Assembly: GCA_934270565.1 (NCBI GenBank)
Contig: CAKQPR010000004.1
Coordinates: forward strand, 1 to 64,000
Length of the DNA: 64,000 bases
Direction: 5' to 3'
Source: an uncultured Clostridia bacterium
Lineage (GTDB): Bacteria; Bacillota; Clostridia; Christensenellales; Pumilibacteraceae
Shown in pieces: positions 18,030 to 25,859 of this stretch. A program made the translations under genes and the position numbers. The notes beneath the pieces were generated by a model, which had not been told where the DNA came from, made no database searches, and was given only the letters and a program-made list of their open reading frames with translations. Each line of letters opens with the position of its first letter. Position 1 is the first letter of the stretch.

Positions 18030-19697
18030 CTATGCGAACGTTTTTATTGTTTTCGAAACGTTCACATAGTGATCGGCGATACGTTCGACGGTAGAGGAAA
18101 GAGACAGGAACTGAGCTCCGACTTCGGGCGAACATTCGCCTTTTTCGAGCCGTTCGATATGTCTTTCCGCCATTTCGTCCGTGGCTTCGTCGATTTTTTC
18201 TTCGGTGTCGAGCGCCCGCATGAGCGCGACCGGATCGCAGTCGCGGTACGCCGTAATCGTCTGCTCGAAAAGGTCGTTCACTATCTTTTTCAGCGCGTCG
18301 ATTTCGGCTACGGCGTAGGGCGAGAATTTTTCGCCGGTGCTTGCGAGCTTGTAGTAGTACTCGGTTATGTTCTCGGCGTAATCGCCCACGCGTTCGAGGT
18401 CTGACACCGAGCGGATCGCCGTCGAGAGGTAAAGCCTGTCCTTTTCCGTGAGGTCGCTTCCGAGAAGCTTCGCGATAAATCTGTTAAGCGCTTTGTTCGT
18501 AAAGTCGAGCGAGTTTTCGTTCTTGCGGAACTTTCCGATTTCCGCGTCGTCCATAATGCACAGCATATCGCACGCGATATTGAAGTTCTCGTTCGCGGTC
18601 GAAGCCATATTCAGAATCTCGTTCTTTACTTCCATTACCGCGACGGAAGGGGTCGCGAGCATGTGTTCTTCCACGAATTTAAGCCGTTCCTCGCCCGAAG
18701 CTTTCGGTTTGCGGTCGGGCACGATCTTCGTTACGAGTTTTACGAGAAAATCGGTGAGAGGAAGCACGATGATTACCGTGATCACGTTGAAGAAGGTGTG
18801 GAACATCGACATCTGAAGGTTGGGTGCCGACGGGAACATCGCCGAGAAAATCTGTCCGTAGTCCGTTCCGAACGGGCGCATTATGAGCCCCGCGAGCATA
18901 AAGACGATTACTCCGCTTATATTGAATATAAGGTGAATGAGCGCGGTGCGTTTGGCGTTCGGGGTGCTTGTAAGCCCGACCATAAGCGCCGTCACGCAAG
19001 TGCCGATGTTCGCGCCCATCGTGACGTATATGCCCTGATCGAGGCTGACCAGCCCCGTAACTACCATCGTTATCGTCATAGAAGTCATTACCGACGAGCT
19101 CTGAATTATTCCGGTTATTACCGCGCCGATAAGGACGAGAAGAAGCGGGTTTGTGAATTGCGCGAGGAATTCCTTTACACTCTGAAGCTCGGAAAAGAAT
19201 TTCATCGAATCGCTCATTACGTTAAGTCCGACGAATAACATTCCGAAACCCGCGAGTATGCCGCCGATCGTTTTTGTTTTGTCGTTTTTCGCAAAGGCAA
19301 GTATGAACGCGCCGACGCCCGCGAGGGTGGCGAATATCACCGACGAGGAAATCGTGTTGCTTCCGAACATTCCGAGCGCCACGAGCTGACCCGTTACGGT
19401 CGTACCGATGTTTGCTCCGAATATTACCGTCGCTGCCTGGGTAAGCGTCATTATGCCAGCGTTTACAAAGCCGATTACCATTACGCTCGTCGCGCTCGAA
19501 CTCTGTATTACGGCGGTCGTTACCGTGCCTACCGCAACGCCCGCAAGCTTGTTTTTCGAAGTTTTCGAAAACAGCGCTTTGAGCCGTCTGCTTCCGAGAG
19601 CTTCGAGATTATTACTCATCATCGTACACGATACGAGGAAAACTCCTATACCTGCCACGAGCGATAATATTGCAGTTGTGATTTTTAATCCGTCCAT
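18030..19697 (-). CDS. Na/phosphate cotransporter family protein with PhoU-like domain
   Basis: 555 residues from the ATG at 19697, preceded by CGGAG; a 40-residue extension to 19817 would run through the regulatory repeats and is rejected. Residues 1-320 hold two copies of the Na/Pi-cotransporter repeat with the QSSS signature (AVIQSSSATSVM and IIQSSSVMTSM). The C-terminal half (about 350-555) is helical and PhoU-like (SVSDLERVGDYAEN and STVERIADHYVN). The family imports or exchanges phosphate across the membrane with sodium. It neighbours phoP-phoR and has PHO-box-like repeats upstream. Confidence 0.92.
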   Translation of the reverse strand: MDGLKITTAILSLVAGIGVFLVSCTMMSNNLEALGSRRLKALFSKTSKNKLAGVAVGTVTTAVIQSSSATSVMVIGFVNAGIMTLTQAATVIFGANIGTTVTGQLVALGMFGSNTISSSVIFATLAGVGAFILAFAKNDKTKTIGGILAGFGMLFVGLNVMSDSMKFFSELQSVKEFLAQFTNPLLLVLIGAVITGIIQSSSVMTSMTITMVVTGLVSLDQGIYVTMGANIGTCVTALMVGLTSTPNAKRTALIHLIFNISGVIVFMLAGLIMRPFGTDYGQIFSAMFPSAPNLQMSMFHTFFNVITVIIVLPLTDFLVKLVTKIVPDRKPKASGEERLKFVEEHMLATPSVAVMEVKNEILNMASTANENFNIACDMLCIMDDAEIGKFRKNENSLDFTNKALNRFIAKLLGSDLTEKDRLYLSTAIRSVSDLERVGDYAENITEYYYKLASTGEKFSPYAVAEIDALKKIVNDLFEQTITAYRDCDPVALMRALDTEEKIDEATDEMAERHIERLEKGECSPEVGAQFLSLSSTVERIADHYVNVSKTIKTFA

Positions 19698-19720
19698 TGT
19701 TTTCTCCGTTTTTTTACTCT

Positions 19721-19782
19721 TGTAACAAATGTATAATAAACTTGTAAAAAAACGGGTACGGAACTTGTAATAAATTTGTAAA
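19721..19782 (-). promoter_or_regulatory. array of PHO-box-like direct repeats upstream of the Na/Pi transporter
   Basis: On the minus strand TTTACA (19782-19777), ATTACA (19771-19766), CGTACC (19760-19755), TTTACA (19748-19743), ATTATA (19737-19732) and GTTACA (19726-19721) follow each other every 11 bp, with one 12-bp step. This matches the Bacillus PhoP box (TTAACA or TTTACA hexamers repeated every 11 bp). A possible -10 (TATACA) lies inside the array and has no good -35, as expected for an activated promoter. Confidence 0.7.
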
Positions 19783-19799
19783 ATCGCACGGAAGTCGCG

Positions 19800-20183
19800 C
19801 TGTGCCCCTGCGGGCAAGTCGGCGATGCCACGTACTTACTTTCGATAGAGCGAGGTAGGGGCGTTCCTCGTCCGCCCGCAAATGAAAATGTTTGTATTTA
19901 ATGTCATTTCGACCGAAGCGTCAGCGGAGCGGAGAAATCCCCCACGGAAGTCGCCCGATAGCGATACTGCAATAACTGTTTTCGACCTTATTTGTCGGCG
20001 CAGCCGACGGTAGGGCGGTTCGCCCTCGAACCGCCGACAGGGAACCCCTGCGGGCAAGTATTTAAAGCTTACCTTTCCGCAAAGATCGTATTCGCTCCCG
20101 CCTTGGTCTCGACTGCGCTCGAGATGACGGGGCTTAGTACCGTTCCGTTTGGTTCTATATTATCGCGATAACGGACAAATAAA
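19800..20183. repeat. dispersed repeat block left of the family A/B array
   Basis: Family F fragments (near 19803 and 20038), family D (GTAGGGGCGTTCCTCGTCCG near 19855), family C inverted (ATTTCGACCGAAGCGTCAGC near 19907). No gene is supported. Confidence 0.8.
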
Positions 20184-20410
20184 GGCTTCCCCTTGGGGGG
20201 AAGCTGTCGCGTAGCGACTGATGAGGGGTTGTCTTTTATGTTGCGTTTGTCATAGCCCGACCCCTCATTCGTCTTGCCTTCGCTATCGCTTCGGCAATCC
20301 ACCTCCCAGCTCGCAACACAGTTGCTTCACCGCTTTGGCTAAAAACAGTCACCTGTGGACTGTTTTTACGGTGCTTCGCACCGCCGCGTCGCGCCCCCAA
20401 GGGGGAAGGC
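20184..20410. repeat. family A element with a family B module nested inside
   Basis: The left end and left interior match family A. After CCCCTCATTCGTC the sequence switches to a family B module (two hairpins at 20341-20383) and then ends with the family A right end (CCCCCAAGGGGGAAGG). This is a composite or internally rearranged copy. Confidence 0.85.
20341..20383 (+). repeat. family B double-hairpin module, copy 1
   Basis: Hairpin 1: AAAAACAGTC / GACTGTTTTT. Hairpin 2: CGGTGC-TTC-GCACCG. Preceded by CTTCACCGCTTTGGCT and followed by CCGCGTCGCGCCC, as in the other copies. Confidence 0.9.
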
Positions 20411-20508
20411 TTTAGAAAGTAGACATTTCTCGCCCTCTTTAATAATCGGCTATTGCTTAGGCAATTCACCTTCCCGGCTCGTAGCATAGCTACTTCGCCG
20501 CTTTGGCT

Positions 20509-20551
20509 AAAAACAGTCGCCTGTGGACTGTTTTTACGGTGCTTCGCACCG
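20509..20551 (+). repeat. family B double-hairpin module, copy 2
   Basis: Hairpin 1 AAAAACAGTC / GACTGTTTTT; hairpin 2 CGGTGC-TTC-GCACCG, identical to copy 1 in both stems. Confidence 0.9.
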
Positions 20552-20674
20552 CCGCGTCGCGCCCCCAAGGGGAAGGCTTTAAAAAGTAGACATTTCTCGC
20601 CCTCTTTAATAATCGGCTATTGCTTAGGCAATTCACCTCCCAACTCGTAGCACAGCTACTTCGCCGCTTTGGCT

Positions 20675-20717
20675 AAAAACAGTCGCCTGTGGACTGTTTT
20701 TACGGCACTTCGTGCCG
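20675..20717 (+). repeat. family B double-hairpin module, copy 3 with compensatory changes
   Basis: Hairpin 1 unchanged. Hairpin 2 reads CGGCAC-TTC-GTGCCG: two bases differ on each arm from the other copies and all pairs are kept. Confidence 0.9.
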
Positions 20718-20786
20718 TCGCGTCGCGCCCCCAAGGGGAAAGGCTTTAAAAAGTCAGTGACACCTCGTCCGTCCGTATGGATCTTA

Positions 20787-20825
20787 AAACAAAAAACGAC
20801 CCGACGGCTGTGGCGTGGCGGGTCG
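20787..20825 (-). terminator. terminator of the DUF421 gene
   Basis: Stem CGACCCG (20797-20803) / CGGGTCG (20819-20825); read on the minus strand the hairpin is followed by TTTTTTGTTTT. Confidence 0.8.
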
Positions 20826-20871
20826 CGAAATTCCGGATACGTCTGCGGTTTTTAACGACGATGTTCGATAT

Positions 20872-21567
20872 TTATGCTTTGTTTTGTTCTTTCAGTTGAA
20901 CGTTTACTTCGTCCGTCGTTTCGTCGTAGGTTGCGAGAAGTACGTTCTTTATAGTCTCGTCGTCGAGCGAAGTTTTCTGCTCGAGCCATTCGACGGTCTT
21001 GTTTATTTCGTTCAGTCCGCTGTACGAAACGTTTCCGTCCACGATAAGAATACACGGCAGGGAAGCCGGCGGGAGCTTGACGCCCATATCTTCGGCAGTG
21101 ACTTGTTTATACGGACTTTTCGGCAGAATACTGAGTTTGCCGCTCGTTTCGAATACGGCGTAAGCTACTTCGGTAATATCGAAATAACCCTGTTCGCGGC
21201 AAAGCGCAAGCACGTCGTTCACGTCGAGTTTGCTCGATTTCAGGTTTTCGTAATCGAATTCGCCGTCGTAGATTACGGTGATCGGTCTGCCTTTGAAGAA
21301 ATGTTTGAGGAAGGGACCTTTCCGCCCGATAAAAGTTATCGCGAGATCGACGATGAAGAAAACCGTCATCGCTATAAGGTAATAGTAAAACGGTGTTTCG
21401 CCCGTGTCGGTAGCCATTTCGGCGGCAATCGACCCGATCGATATTCCCATGACGTAATCGATGAATTCGAGCTGCGCGATCTGCTTTTTGCCGAGTATTT
21501 TCGATATGATAAACAGGTATATTACCGAAGTGAAAGAAAATATTAAAAGTTTTATCCATTCAGCCAT
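20872..21567 (-). CDS. DUF421 (YetF/YdfR family) membrane protein
   Basis: 231 residues from the ATG at 21567 after AAGGAG. Three N-terminal membrane helices (about 5-25, 35-50, 58-80), then the cytoplasmic YetF domain with GRPITVIYDGEF and MNDVLALCREQGYFDI-like sequence (here VNDVLALCREQGYFDI) and DMGVKLPPASLPCILIVDG near the end. The family is widespread in spore formers and its biochemical role is unknown. Monocistronic with its own terminator. A 29-residue N-terminal extension lacks hydrophobic character and is rejected. Confidence 0.88.
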   Translation of the reverse strand: MAEWIKLLIFSFTSVIYLFIISKILGKKQIAQLEFIDYVMGISIGSIAAEMATDTGETPFYYYLIAMTVFFIVDLAITFIGRKGPFLKHFFKGRPITVIYDGEFDYENLKSSKLDVNDVLALCREQGYFDITEVAYAVFETSGKLSILPKSPYKQVTAEDMGVKLPPASLPCILIVDGNVSYSGLNEINKTVEWLEQKTSLDDETIKNVLLATYDETTDEVNVQLKEQNKA

Positions 21568-21687
21568 AATTCTGCCGCTCCTTGCGGAATGATTATGGAC
21601 GAATAAATCGTGCGGTATACGTCGGGATCGTCGGCAAAAAGTGCGGATTATCAAAAATAACGGAACGCCCGTGAACGTTTGTTTTCT

Positions 21688-21750
21688 CCCGCGGGGGATT
21701 TCTCCGCTTCGCTCACGGCTTGCACCGTTCGCTTCGGTCGAAATGACAAC
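21688..21750. repeat. dispersed family C element
   Basis: GGGGGATTTCTCCGCTTCGC and TTCGCTTCGGTCGAAATGAC, between the DUF421 gene and ispDF. Confidence 0.85.
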
Positions 21751-21781
21751 ACGCGGGGCGCTTACGTAAGAGTTACGGTAT

Positions 21782-22894
21782 TTATCTTTTTATTTTCAGC
21801 AGAACGTCGCAGGAAGCGGCGAGCCCTTTGCCTTCGCCCGTTATGCCGAGCAGTTCCGAGGTGGTAGCAGAAATATTGACGTTGTTTTCGCTTATCCCGA
21901 GCGCGGAAGCGAGCGAAGCGCGCATTTCATTGCGGCGCGGCGCGATTTTCGGTTTTTGCGCGATTATACATACGGAAACGTTGACTATTTCGTAGTTTTG
22001 CACGCGCGAAACGACGTTTTCAAGCAGTTTTATACTGTCCGCACCCTCTAATTTCGGATCGGTGTCGGGGAATAGAACGCCTATATCCGGAAGCTCTGCC
22101 GCCGAAAGTATCGCGTCCATCACCGCGTGAACGGGCGCGTCCGCGTCGCTGTGTCCGTCAAGCCCCTCGGGCGCGTCGAATTTCACGCCGCAAAGCACAA
22201 GGTCGCGCCCTGCTCTGAACGGGTGCACGTCGAAGCCGAAACCTACGCGGTATTCGCCGCCGAGACCTAAAAAGTCGGACGGAGAAGTGAGTTTTACGTT
22301 GTCGGGACTTCCTTCGGAAATATGTATCGGGTAGCCCGCGAGCTCGAAAACGGTCGCGTCGTCGGGATAACCCCCGCCGATTTTATCGTAAGCCGCTTTC
22401 AGCTTTTCAAAATCGAACGATTGCGGGGTCTGAACGACGAAAAACTCGTTGCGGTCGGCGATTTCGGTAGATCCGTTCGGTAAAATCCGACGGATCGCGT
22501 TCACGCTTTTCGTAGCCGCAACGCCGCTTCCGTATTTCAGGGCGCTTTCCACCGATTTTTTTATGATTTCGCGGGTTACGAACGGGCGCGCGCCGTCGTG
22601 GATCGAAATTATGTCGGCGCTTTTGATCGCTTTAAGCGCGTTTTTCACGCTGTCCGTGCGCGTTTCGCCGCCGCGGACGAACGAAACGGAGAGGAAATCG
22701 AGCTGTTCGCGCAAAAAAGTTTCGTCCTCGTCGCGGCAGACGATTATGATTTCGTCGAAGTCGGAAAAAGCTTCCGCCGACCTTGCCGCAACGATCGCGC
22801 TTCCGAGCGGGTGGAGGGTCTTGTTGTAGCCGAGCCGAGCGCGTTCGCCCTTGCCCGCGCAAAGAATAACCGCCGCCGTCTTATAAGATTTCAT
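21782..22894 (-). CDS. ispDF: bifunctional IspD/IspF (MEP pathway)
   Basis: 370 residues. The N-terminal cytidylyltransferase part (1-215) starts AAVILCAGKGERARLGYNK and has the IHDGARPFV motif (IspD, 2-C-methyl-D-erythritol 4-phosphate cytidylyltransferase). The C-terminal part (about 220-370) has GFGFDVHPF, GHSDADAPVHAVMDA and FPDTDP (IspF, MECDP synthase, zinc and substrate residues). A natural fusion of these two non-consecutive enzymes of isoprenoid synthesis is known in several bacteria. It overlaps the upstream S4 gene by 14 nt, so the two are coupled. Confidence 0.95.
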   Translation of the reverse strand: MKSYKTAAVILCAGKGERARLGYNKTLHPLGSAIVAARSAEAFSDFDEIIIVCRDEDETFLREQLDFLSVSFVRGGETRTDSVKNALKAIKSADIISIHDGARPFVTREIIKKSVESALKYGSGVAATKSVNAIRRILPNGSTEIADRNEFFVVQTPQSFDFEKLKAAYDKIGGGYPDDATVFELAGYPIHISEGSPDNVKLTSPSDFLGLGGEYRVGFGFDVHPFRAGRDLVLCGVKFDAPEGLDGHSDADAPVHAVMDAILSAAELPDIGVLFPDTDPKLEGADSIKLLENVVSRVQNYEIVNVSVCIIAQKPKIAPRRNEMRASLASALGISENNVNISATTSELLGITGEGKGLAASCDVLLKIKR

Positions 22895-23120
22895 ACATAA
22901 GCCCCGCTTCGGCTTTACCCGCCTTTTCGTTGAGATCGAGCACGCGGAATTTAAGCACGGACGAGCCGAACGTGATTTCCACGACGTCGCCGACTTTGAG
23001 TTTGTCGCCCGCTTTGCCGTCTCTGCCGTTCACCGAAACCTTGCCGCCCTTGCAGGCGTCGGCAGCCACGGTGCGGCGCTTTAATATGCGCGAAACTTTG
23101 AGAAATTTGTCAAGCCTCAT
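22881..23120 (-). CDS. rqcP: RqcP/YabO-like S4 domain RNA-binding protein
   Basis: 79 residues from the ATG at 23120, preceded by GAGG; the 9-residue extension is not preceded by a ribosome site. A single S4 domain (MRLDKFLKVSRILKRRTVA, then GGKVSVNGRDGK). Proteins of this size and sequence type include RqcP, which helps RqcH add C-terminal alanine tails to stalled nascent chains on 50S subunits. It may instead be another short S4 protein. It overlaps ispDF. Confidence 0.75.
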   Translation of the reverse strand: MRLDKFLKVSRILKRRTVAADACKGGKVSVNGRDGKAGDKLKVGDVVEITFGSSVLKFRVLDLNEKAGKAEAGLMYEIL

Positions 23121-23259
23121 AATTTTTACCTCTATATCATTATACACGGTTCGGGGGTTTTGCGCAAGCGTTTACGAGGAGAAACGGCAACGCGGCGCGC
23201 TTCGGGCGGCGTTAAGCGCGGACGAAATCGAATTTTTTGCGGCGGCGGCGGTTTTCGAG

Positions 23260-23288
23260 TTGACTTTATGCGCGCAAAACTGTATAAT
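23260..23288 (+). promoter_or_regulatory. promoter of proS
   Basis: TTGACT (23260-23265), 17 bp, TATAAT (23283-23288). Confidence 0.85.
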
Positions 23289-23321
23289 AAAACGTGAATC
23301 TTACCCGAATTGAGGATTATT

Positions 23322-24761
23322 ATGGCTAAGGAAAGAGAATTCGTTAAAGACATCGCGGACATCGAAACCGATTACGCGCAGTGGTACACCGACGTCGTGC
23401 TTAAAACCGAGCTCGTCGATTACGGCCCCGTGAAGGGCACTATGGTTATCCGTCCTTACGGTTACGCGATCTGGGAGAATATTCAGCGCGAAATGGACAA
23501 CCGTTTCAAAGCTACGGGACACGTCAACGCGTACTTCCCGATGTTTATTCCGTACAGCTACCTTGTGAAAGAAGCCGAGCACGTCGAAGGCTTTGCGCCC
23601 GAAGTCGCGCTCGTTACGCACGTCGGAGCCGAGGAGCTTCCCGAAAAGCTCGTCGTTCGTCCGACTTCCGAAACCATTATCTGCGAAATGTATTCGCGCT
23701 GGGTGCAGTCCTATCGCGACCTTCCCGTGCTCATCAACCAGTGGGCTAACGTCGTGAGATGGGAGAAAACGACACGTCCGTTCCTTCGCACGTCCGAATT
23801 CCTCTGGCAGGAAGGACATACGCTTCACCGCACCGCGGAAGAAGCGGAAGAGGAAACCATAAAAATGCTTCGCGTGTACGAAGAGTTTATGAAAAACGTG
23901 CTCGCTATCCCCGTGTTCGTCGGCAAAAAGTCCGAAAAGGAAAAGTTCGCCGGCGCGGTCGCGACCTATTCGATGGAAGCGATGATGCAGGACGGAAAGA
24001 GCTTGCAGGCGGGTACTTCGCACTTCCTCGGACAGAATTTCTCCAACGCTTTCGATATCAACTTCCTCGACAGCGACGGCGTTCACAAAAAACCTTACGG
24101 CACGAGCTGGGGTACTTCCACGCGTATGATCGGAGCGCTTATCATGGCGCACGGCGACGCCCGCGGACTTTGCCTGCCCCCGTACGTTGCGCCCATTCAG
24201 GCGGTTATCGTTCCGATCGCCGCACATAAGGGCGGAGTGCTCGAAAAGGCGAGAGAAATCGAGGCGAAACTCAAAGCGGCGGGCTTCCGTGTAAAGCTCG
24301 ACGACAGCGAGGCAAGCCCGGGGTGGAAGTTCAACGAATACGAAATGAAGGGCGTTCCCGTCCGTATCGAGATCGGTCCGCGCGACATCGAAAACGGCGT
24401 AGTTACTTATTCGCGCCGCGACAAGCTCGGCGAAAAAGCGACTATGAGCCTCGACGGAATCGAGAACGAATTGCCCGCGCTTCTGAAAGATATCCACGAG
24501 AATATGTACAACAAGGCTAAGGCGTTCAACGATTCGCACGTTCGTATCGTTCACGACAAGGCGGAGCTCAAAGACGCCGTCGATCACAAGTGCTTCGGGC
24601 TCGGTATGTGGTGCGGTTGCCGCGAGTGCGAGGACGCGCTCAAAGCCGAAATGCAGGTCACGACCCGCAATATGCCGTTCGATCAGACCCCCGTCGGCGA
24701 TCGTTGCGTGATTTGCGGAAAACCCGCCAAAAAGAAAGTTTACTTCGGAAGATCTTATTAA
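23322..24761 (+). CDS. proS: prolyl-tRNA synthetase, short (archaeal/eukaryotic-like) type
   Basis: 479 residues from the ATG at 23322 with GAGG just upstream; a TTG at 23310 is an alternative start inside the ribosome site. Class II core motifs are present (RPTSETIICEMYSRW, RTSEFLWQEGHTLH), followed by the anticodon domain and a C-terminal zinc-type domain with CGCREC and CVICGKPAKKKVYFGRSY at the very end. The protein lacks the 180-residue editing insertion of the usual bacterial enzyme, and the conserved terminal Tyr identifies the archaeal/eukaryotic-like ProS. mgsA follows 10 bp later. Confidence 0.95.
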   Translation: MAKEREFVKDIADIETDYAQWYTDVVLKTELVDYGPVKGTMVIRPYGYAIWENIQREMDNRFKATGHVNAYFPMFIPYSYLVKEAEHVEGFAPEVALVTHVGAEELPEKLVVRPTSETIICEMYSRWVQSYRDLPVLINQWANVVRWEKTTRPFLRTSEFLWQEGHTLHRTAEEAEEETIKMLRVYEEFMKNVLAIPVFVGKKSEKEKFAGAVATYSMEAMMQDGKSLQAGTSHFLGQNFSNAFDINFLDSDGVHKKPYGTSWGTSTRMIGALIMAHGDARGLCLPPYVAPIQAVIVPIAAHKGGVLEKAREIEAKLKAAGFRVKLDDSEASPGWKFNEYEMKGVPVRIEIGPRDIENGVVTYSRRDKLGEKATMSLDGIENELPALLKDIHENMYNKAKAFNDSHVRIVHDKAELKDAVDHKCFGLGMWCGCRECEDALKAEMQVTTRNMPFDQTPVGDRCVICGKPAKKKVYFGRSY

Positions 24762-24771
24762 GGAAAAATTT

Positions 24772-25182
24772 ATGAATATCGCCCTCATCGCCCACGACAA
24801 GAAGAAGAACGATATGATCGAACTCGCGATCAAATACCGCGACGTTCTGTCGAAACATAACCTGTTCGCGACCGGTACGACCGGCACGCTTGTCATGGGC
24901 GAAACGGGACTTTCGATCAACCGTATGAAGAGCGGTCCGCTCGGAGGCGATCAGCAGATAGGCGCTATGATCGCGCTTAACGAGCTCGACGCCGTGATCT
25001 TCCTTCGCGATCCGCTTACCGCTCAGCCACACGAGCCGGACGTAAGCGCGCTTTTGAGGCTTTGCGACGTTCAGAATATTCCGCTCGCGACCAACCTCGC
25101 TTCGAGTACCGTTATGCTCAACGCGATCGGAAGAGGCGAGCTCGACTGGCGCGAAAAGATCAACCCGATGTATACGAAGTGA
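24772..25182 (+). CDS. mgsA: methylglyoxal synthase
   Basis: 136 residues, normal length. N-terminal IALIAHDKKKNDM, phosphate-binding ATGTTGTLV, SGPLGGDQQIGAMI and FLRDPLTAQPHEPD are family motifs including the catalytic Asp region. It converts dihydroxyacetone phosphate to methylglyoxal and phosphate, relieving sugar-phosphate stress. Likely co-transcribed with proS (10-bp gap, AAGGA ribosome site). No terminator was recognised before the tRNA promoter. Confidence 0.96.
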   Translation: MNIALIAHDKKKNDMIELAIKYRDVLSKHNLFATGTTGTLVMGETGLSINRMKSGPLGGDQQIGAMIALNELDAVIFLRDPLTAQPHEPDVSALLRLCDVQNIPLATNLASSTVMLNAIGRGELDWREKINPMYTK

Positions 25183-25271
25183 TTTTTCGCTTGCGCGTTC
25201 CGCGTTTTTATACGTCGGAGCTTCGCAAACCCCGCGCGTAAAAATTTTTTTGAAAAACGTGCGAAATTCGT

Positions 25272-25300
25272 TTGACTTTTTTCGCGCTATTTGATATTAT
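25272..25300 (+). promoter_or_regulatory. promoter of the tRNA-Ala/tRNA-Ile pair
   Basis: TTGACT (25272-25277), 17 bp, TATTAT (25295-25300), 31 bp before tRNA-Ala. Confidence 0.8.
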
Positions 25301-25330
25301 GTATAGGCTGTCTGTGAGACGGCGAATTGT

Positions 25331-25406
25331 GGGGGTTTAGCTCAGCTGGTAGAGCACCTGCCCTGCAAGCAGGGGGTCAGCGGTTCGATCCCGCTAACCT
25401 CCACCA
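25331..25406 (+). tRNA. tRNA-Ala (TGC anticodon)
   Basis: Cloverleaf read by eye: acceptor GGGGGTT / AACCTCC (one G-U), D arm GCTC/GAGC, anticodon arm CCTGC-CCTGCAA-GCAGG with TGC anticodon, T arm AGCGG-TTCGATC-CCGCT, encoded CCA at 25404-25406. Position 33 is C instead of the nearly universal U. Confidence 0.95.
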
Positions 25407-25487
25407 CAATTTCGCAATATCTTCGGTAGCGGACGTAAAGTCCGCCGCTGTCGATTCAAGGTTGCGCCCCGCGCGGCGTAACGGCAA

Positions 25488-25564
25488 TGGAGTGTAGCTC
25501 AGCCGGTTAGAGCACCACCCTGATAAGGTGGGGGTCGGTGGTTCGAGTCCACTCACTCCAACCA
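25488..25564 (+). tRNA. tRNA-Ile (GAT anticodon)
   Basis: Acceptor TGGAGTG / CACTCCA, D arm GCTC/GAGC, anticodon arm CCACC-CTGATAA-GGTGG with GAT, T arm GGTGG-TTCGAGT-CCACT, encoded CCA at 25562-25564. A 16-bp terminator follows at once. Shares a transcript with tRNA-Ala. Confidence 0.95.
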
Positions 25565-25602
25565 ACGAAAACAGGATACCAAAAGGTATCCTGTTTTCGT
25601 TT
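25565..25602 (+). terminator. terminator after tRNA-Ile
   Basis: Perfect 16-bp stem ACGAAAACAGGATACC / GGTATCCTGTTTTCGT with an AAAA loop. Confidence 0.9.
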
Positions 25603-25835
25603 ATCGAAGCGTGCGTTTCGACCGCCGACCCCCAACCGCAATCGGGGACGACAGTCCCTGCTATGAAACGCGAGCGAAGCGAGCATAAGGTGGGGGTCGT
25701 GCTTGTGTGGATACCCATCGGGTATCCTGTTTTCGTTTATCGAAGCGTGTGTTTCGACCACCGACCCCCAACTGCAATCCGGGACGACAGTCCCTGCTAT
25801 GAAACGCGAGCGAAGCGAGCATAAGGTGGGGGTCG
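25585..25835 (+). repeat. 136-bp direct repeat derived from the tRNA-Ile 3' region
   Basis: Two copies (about 25585-25699 and 25721-25835) start with GGTATCCTGTTTTCGTTTAT (terminator right arm) and end with ATAAGGTGGGGGTCG. That 15-mer is identical to bases 25523-25537 inside tRNA-Ile. Between the copies GGATACCCATCGGGTATCC rebuilds a terminator-like hairpin. No intact second tRNA is present. Confidence 0.85.
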
Positions 25836-25859
25836 CTGCCGCTATGGCTTACTTTAGAA

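Larger units (their letters stand above)
20411..20750 (+). repeat. about 167-bp tandem repeat, two units, each with a family B module
   Basis: Units starting at about 20411 and 20578 share TAGACATTTCTCGCCCTCTT, GGCTATTGCTTAGGCAATTC (itself a hairpin), then the B module and CCCCCAAGGGG. Together with the copy in 20184-20410 the B module is present three times in a row. No spacer diversity and units are too long, so this is not CRISPR. Confidence 0.9.

Noticed and set aside
20411..20750. possible CRISPR array
   Set aside because: Units are about 167 bp with no unique spacers of 30-40 bp and no cas genes.
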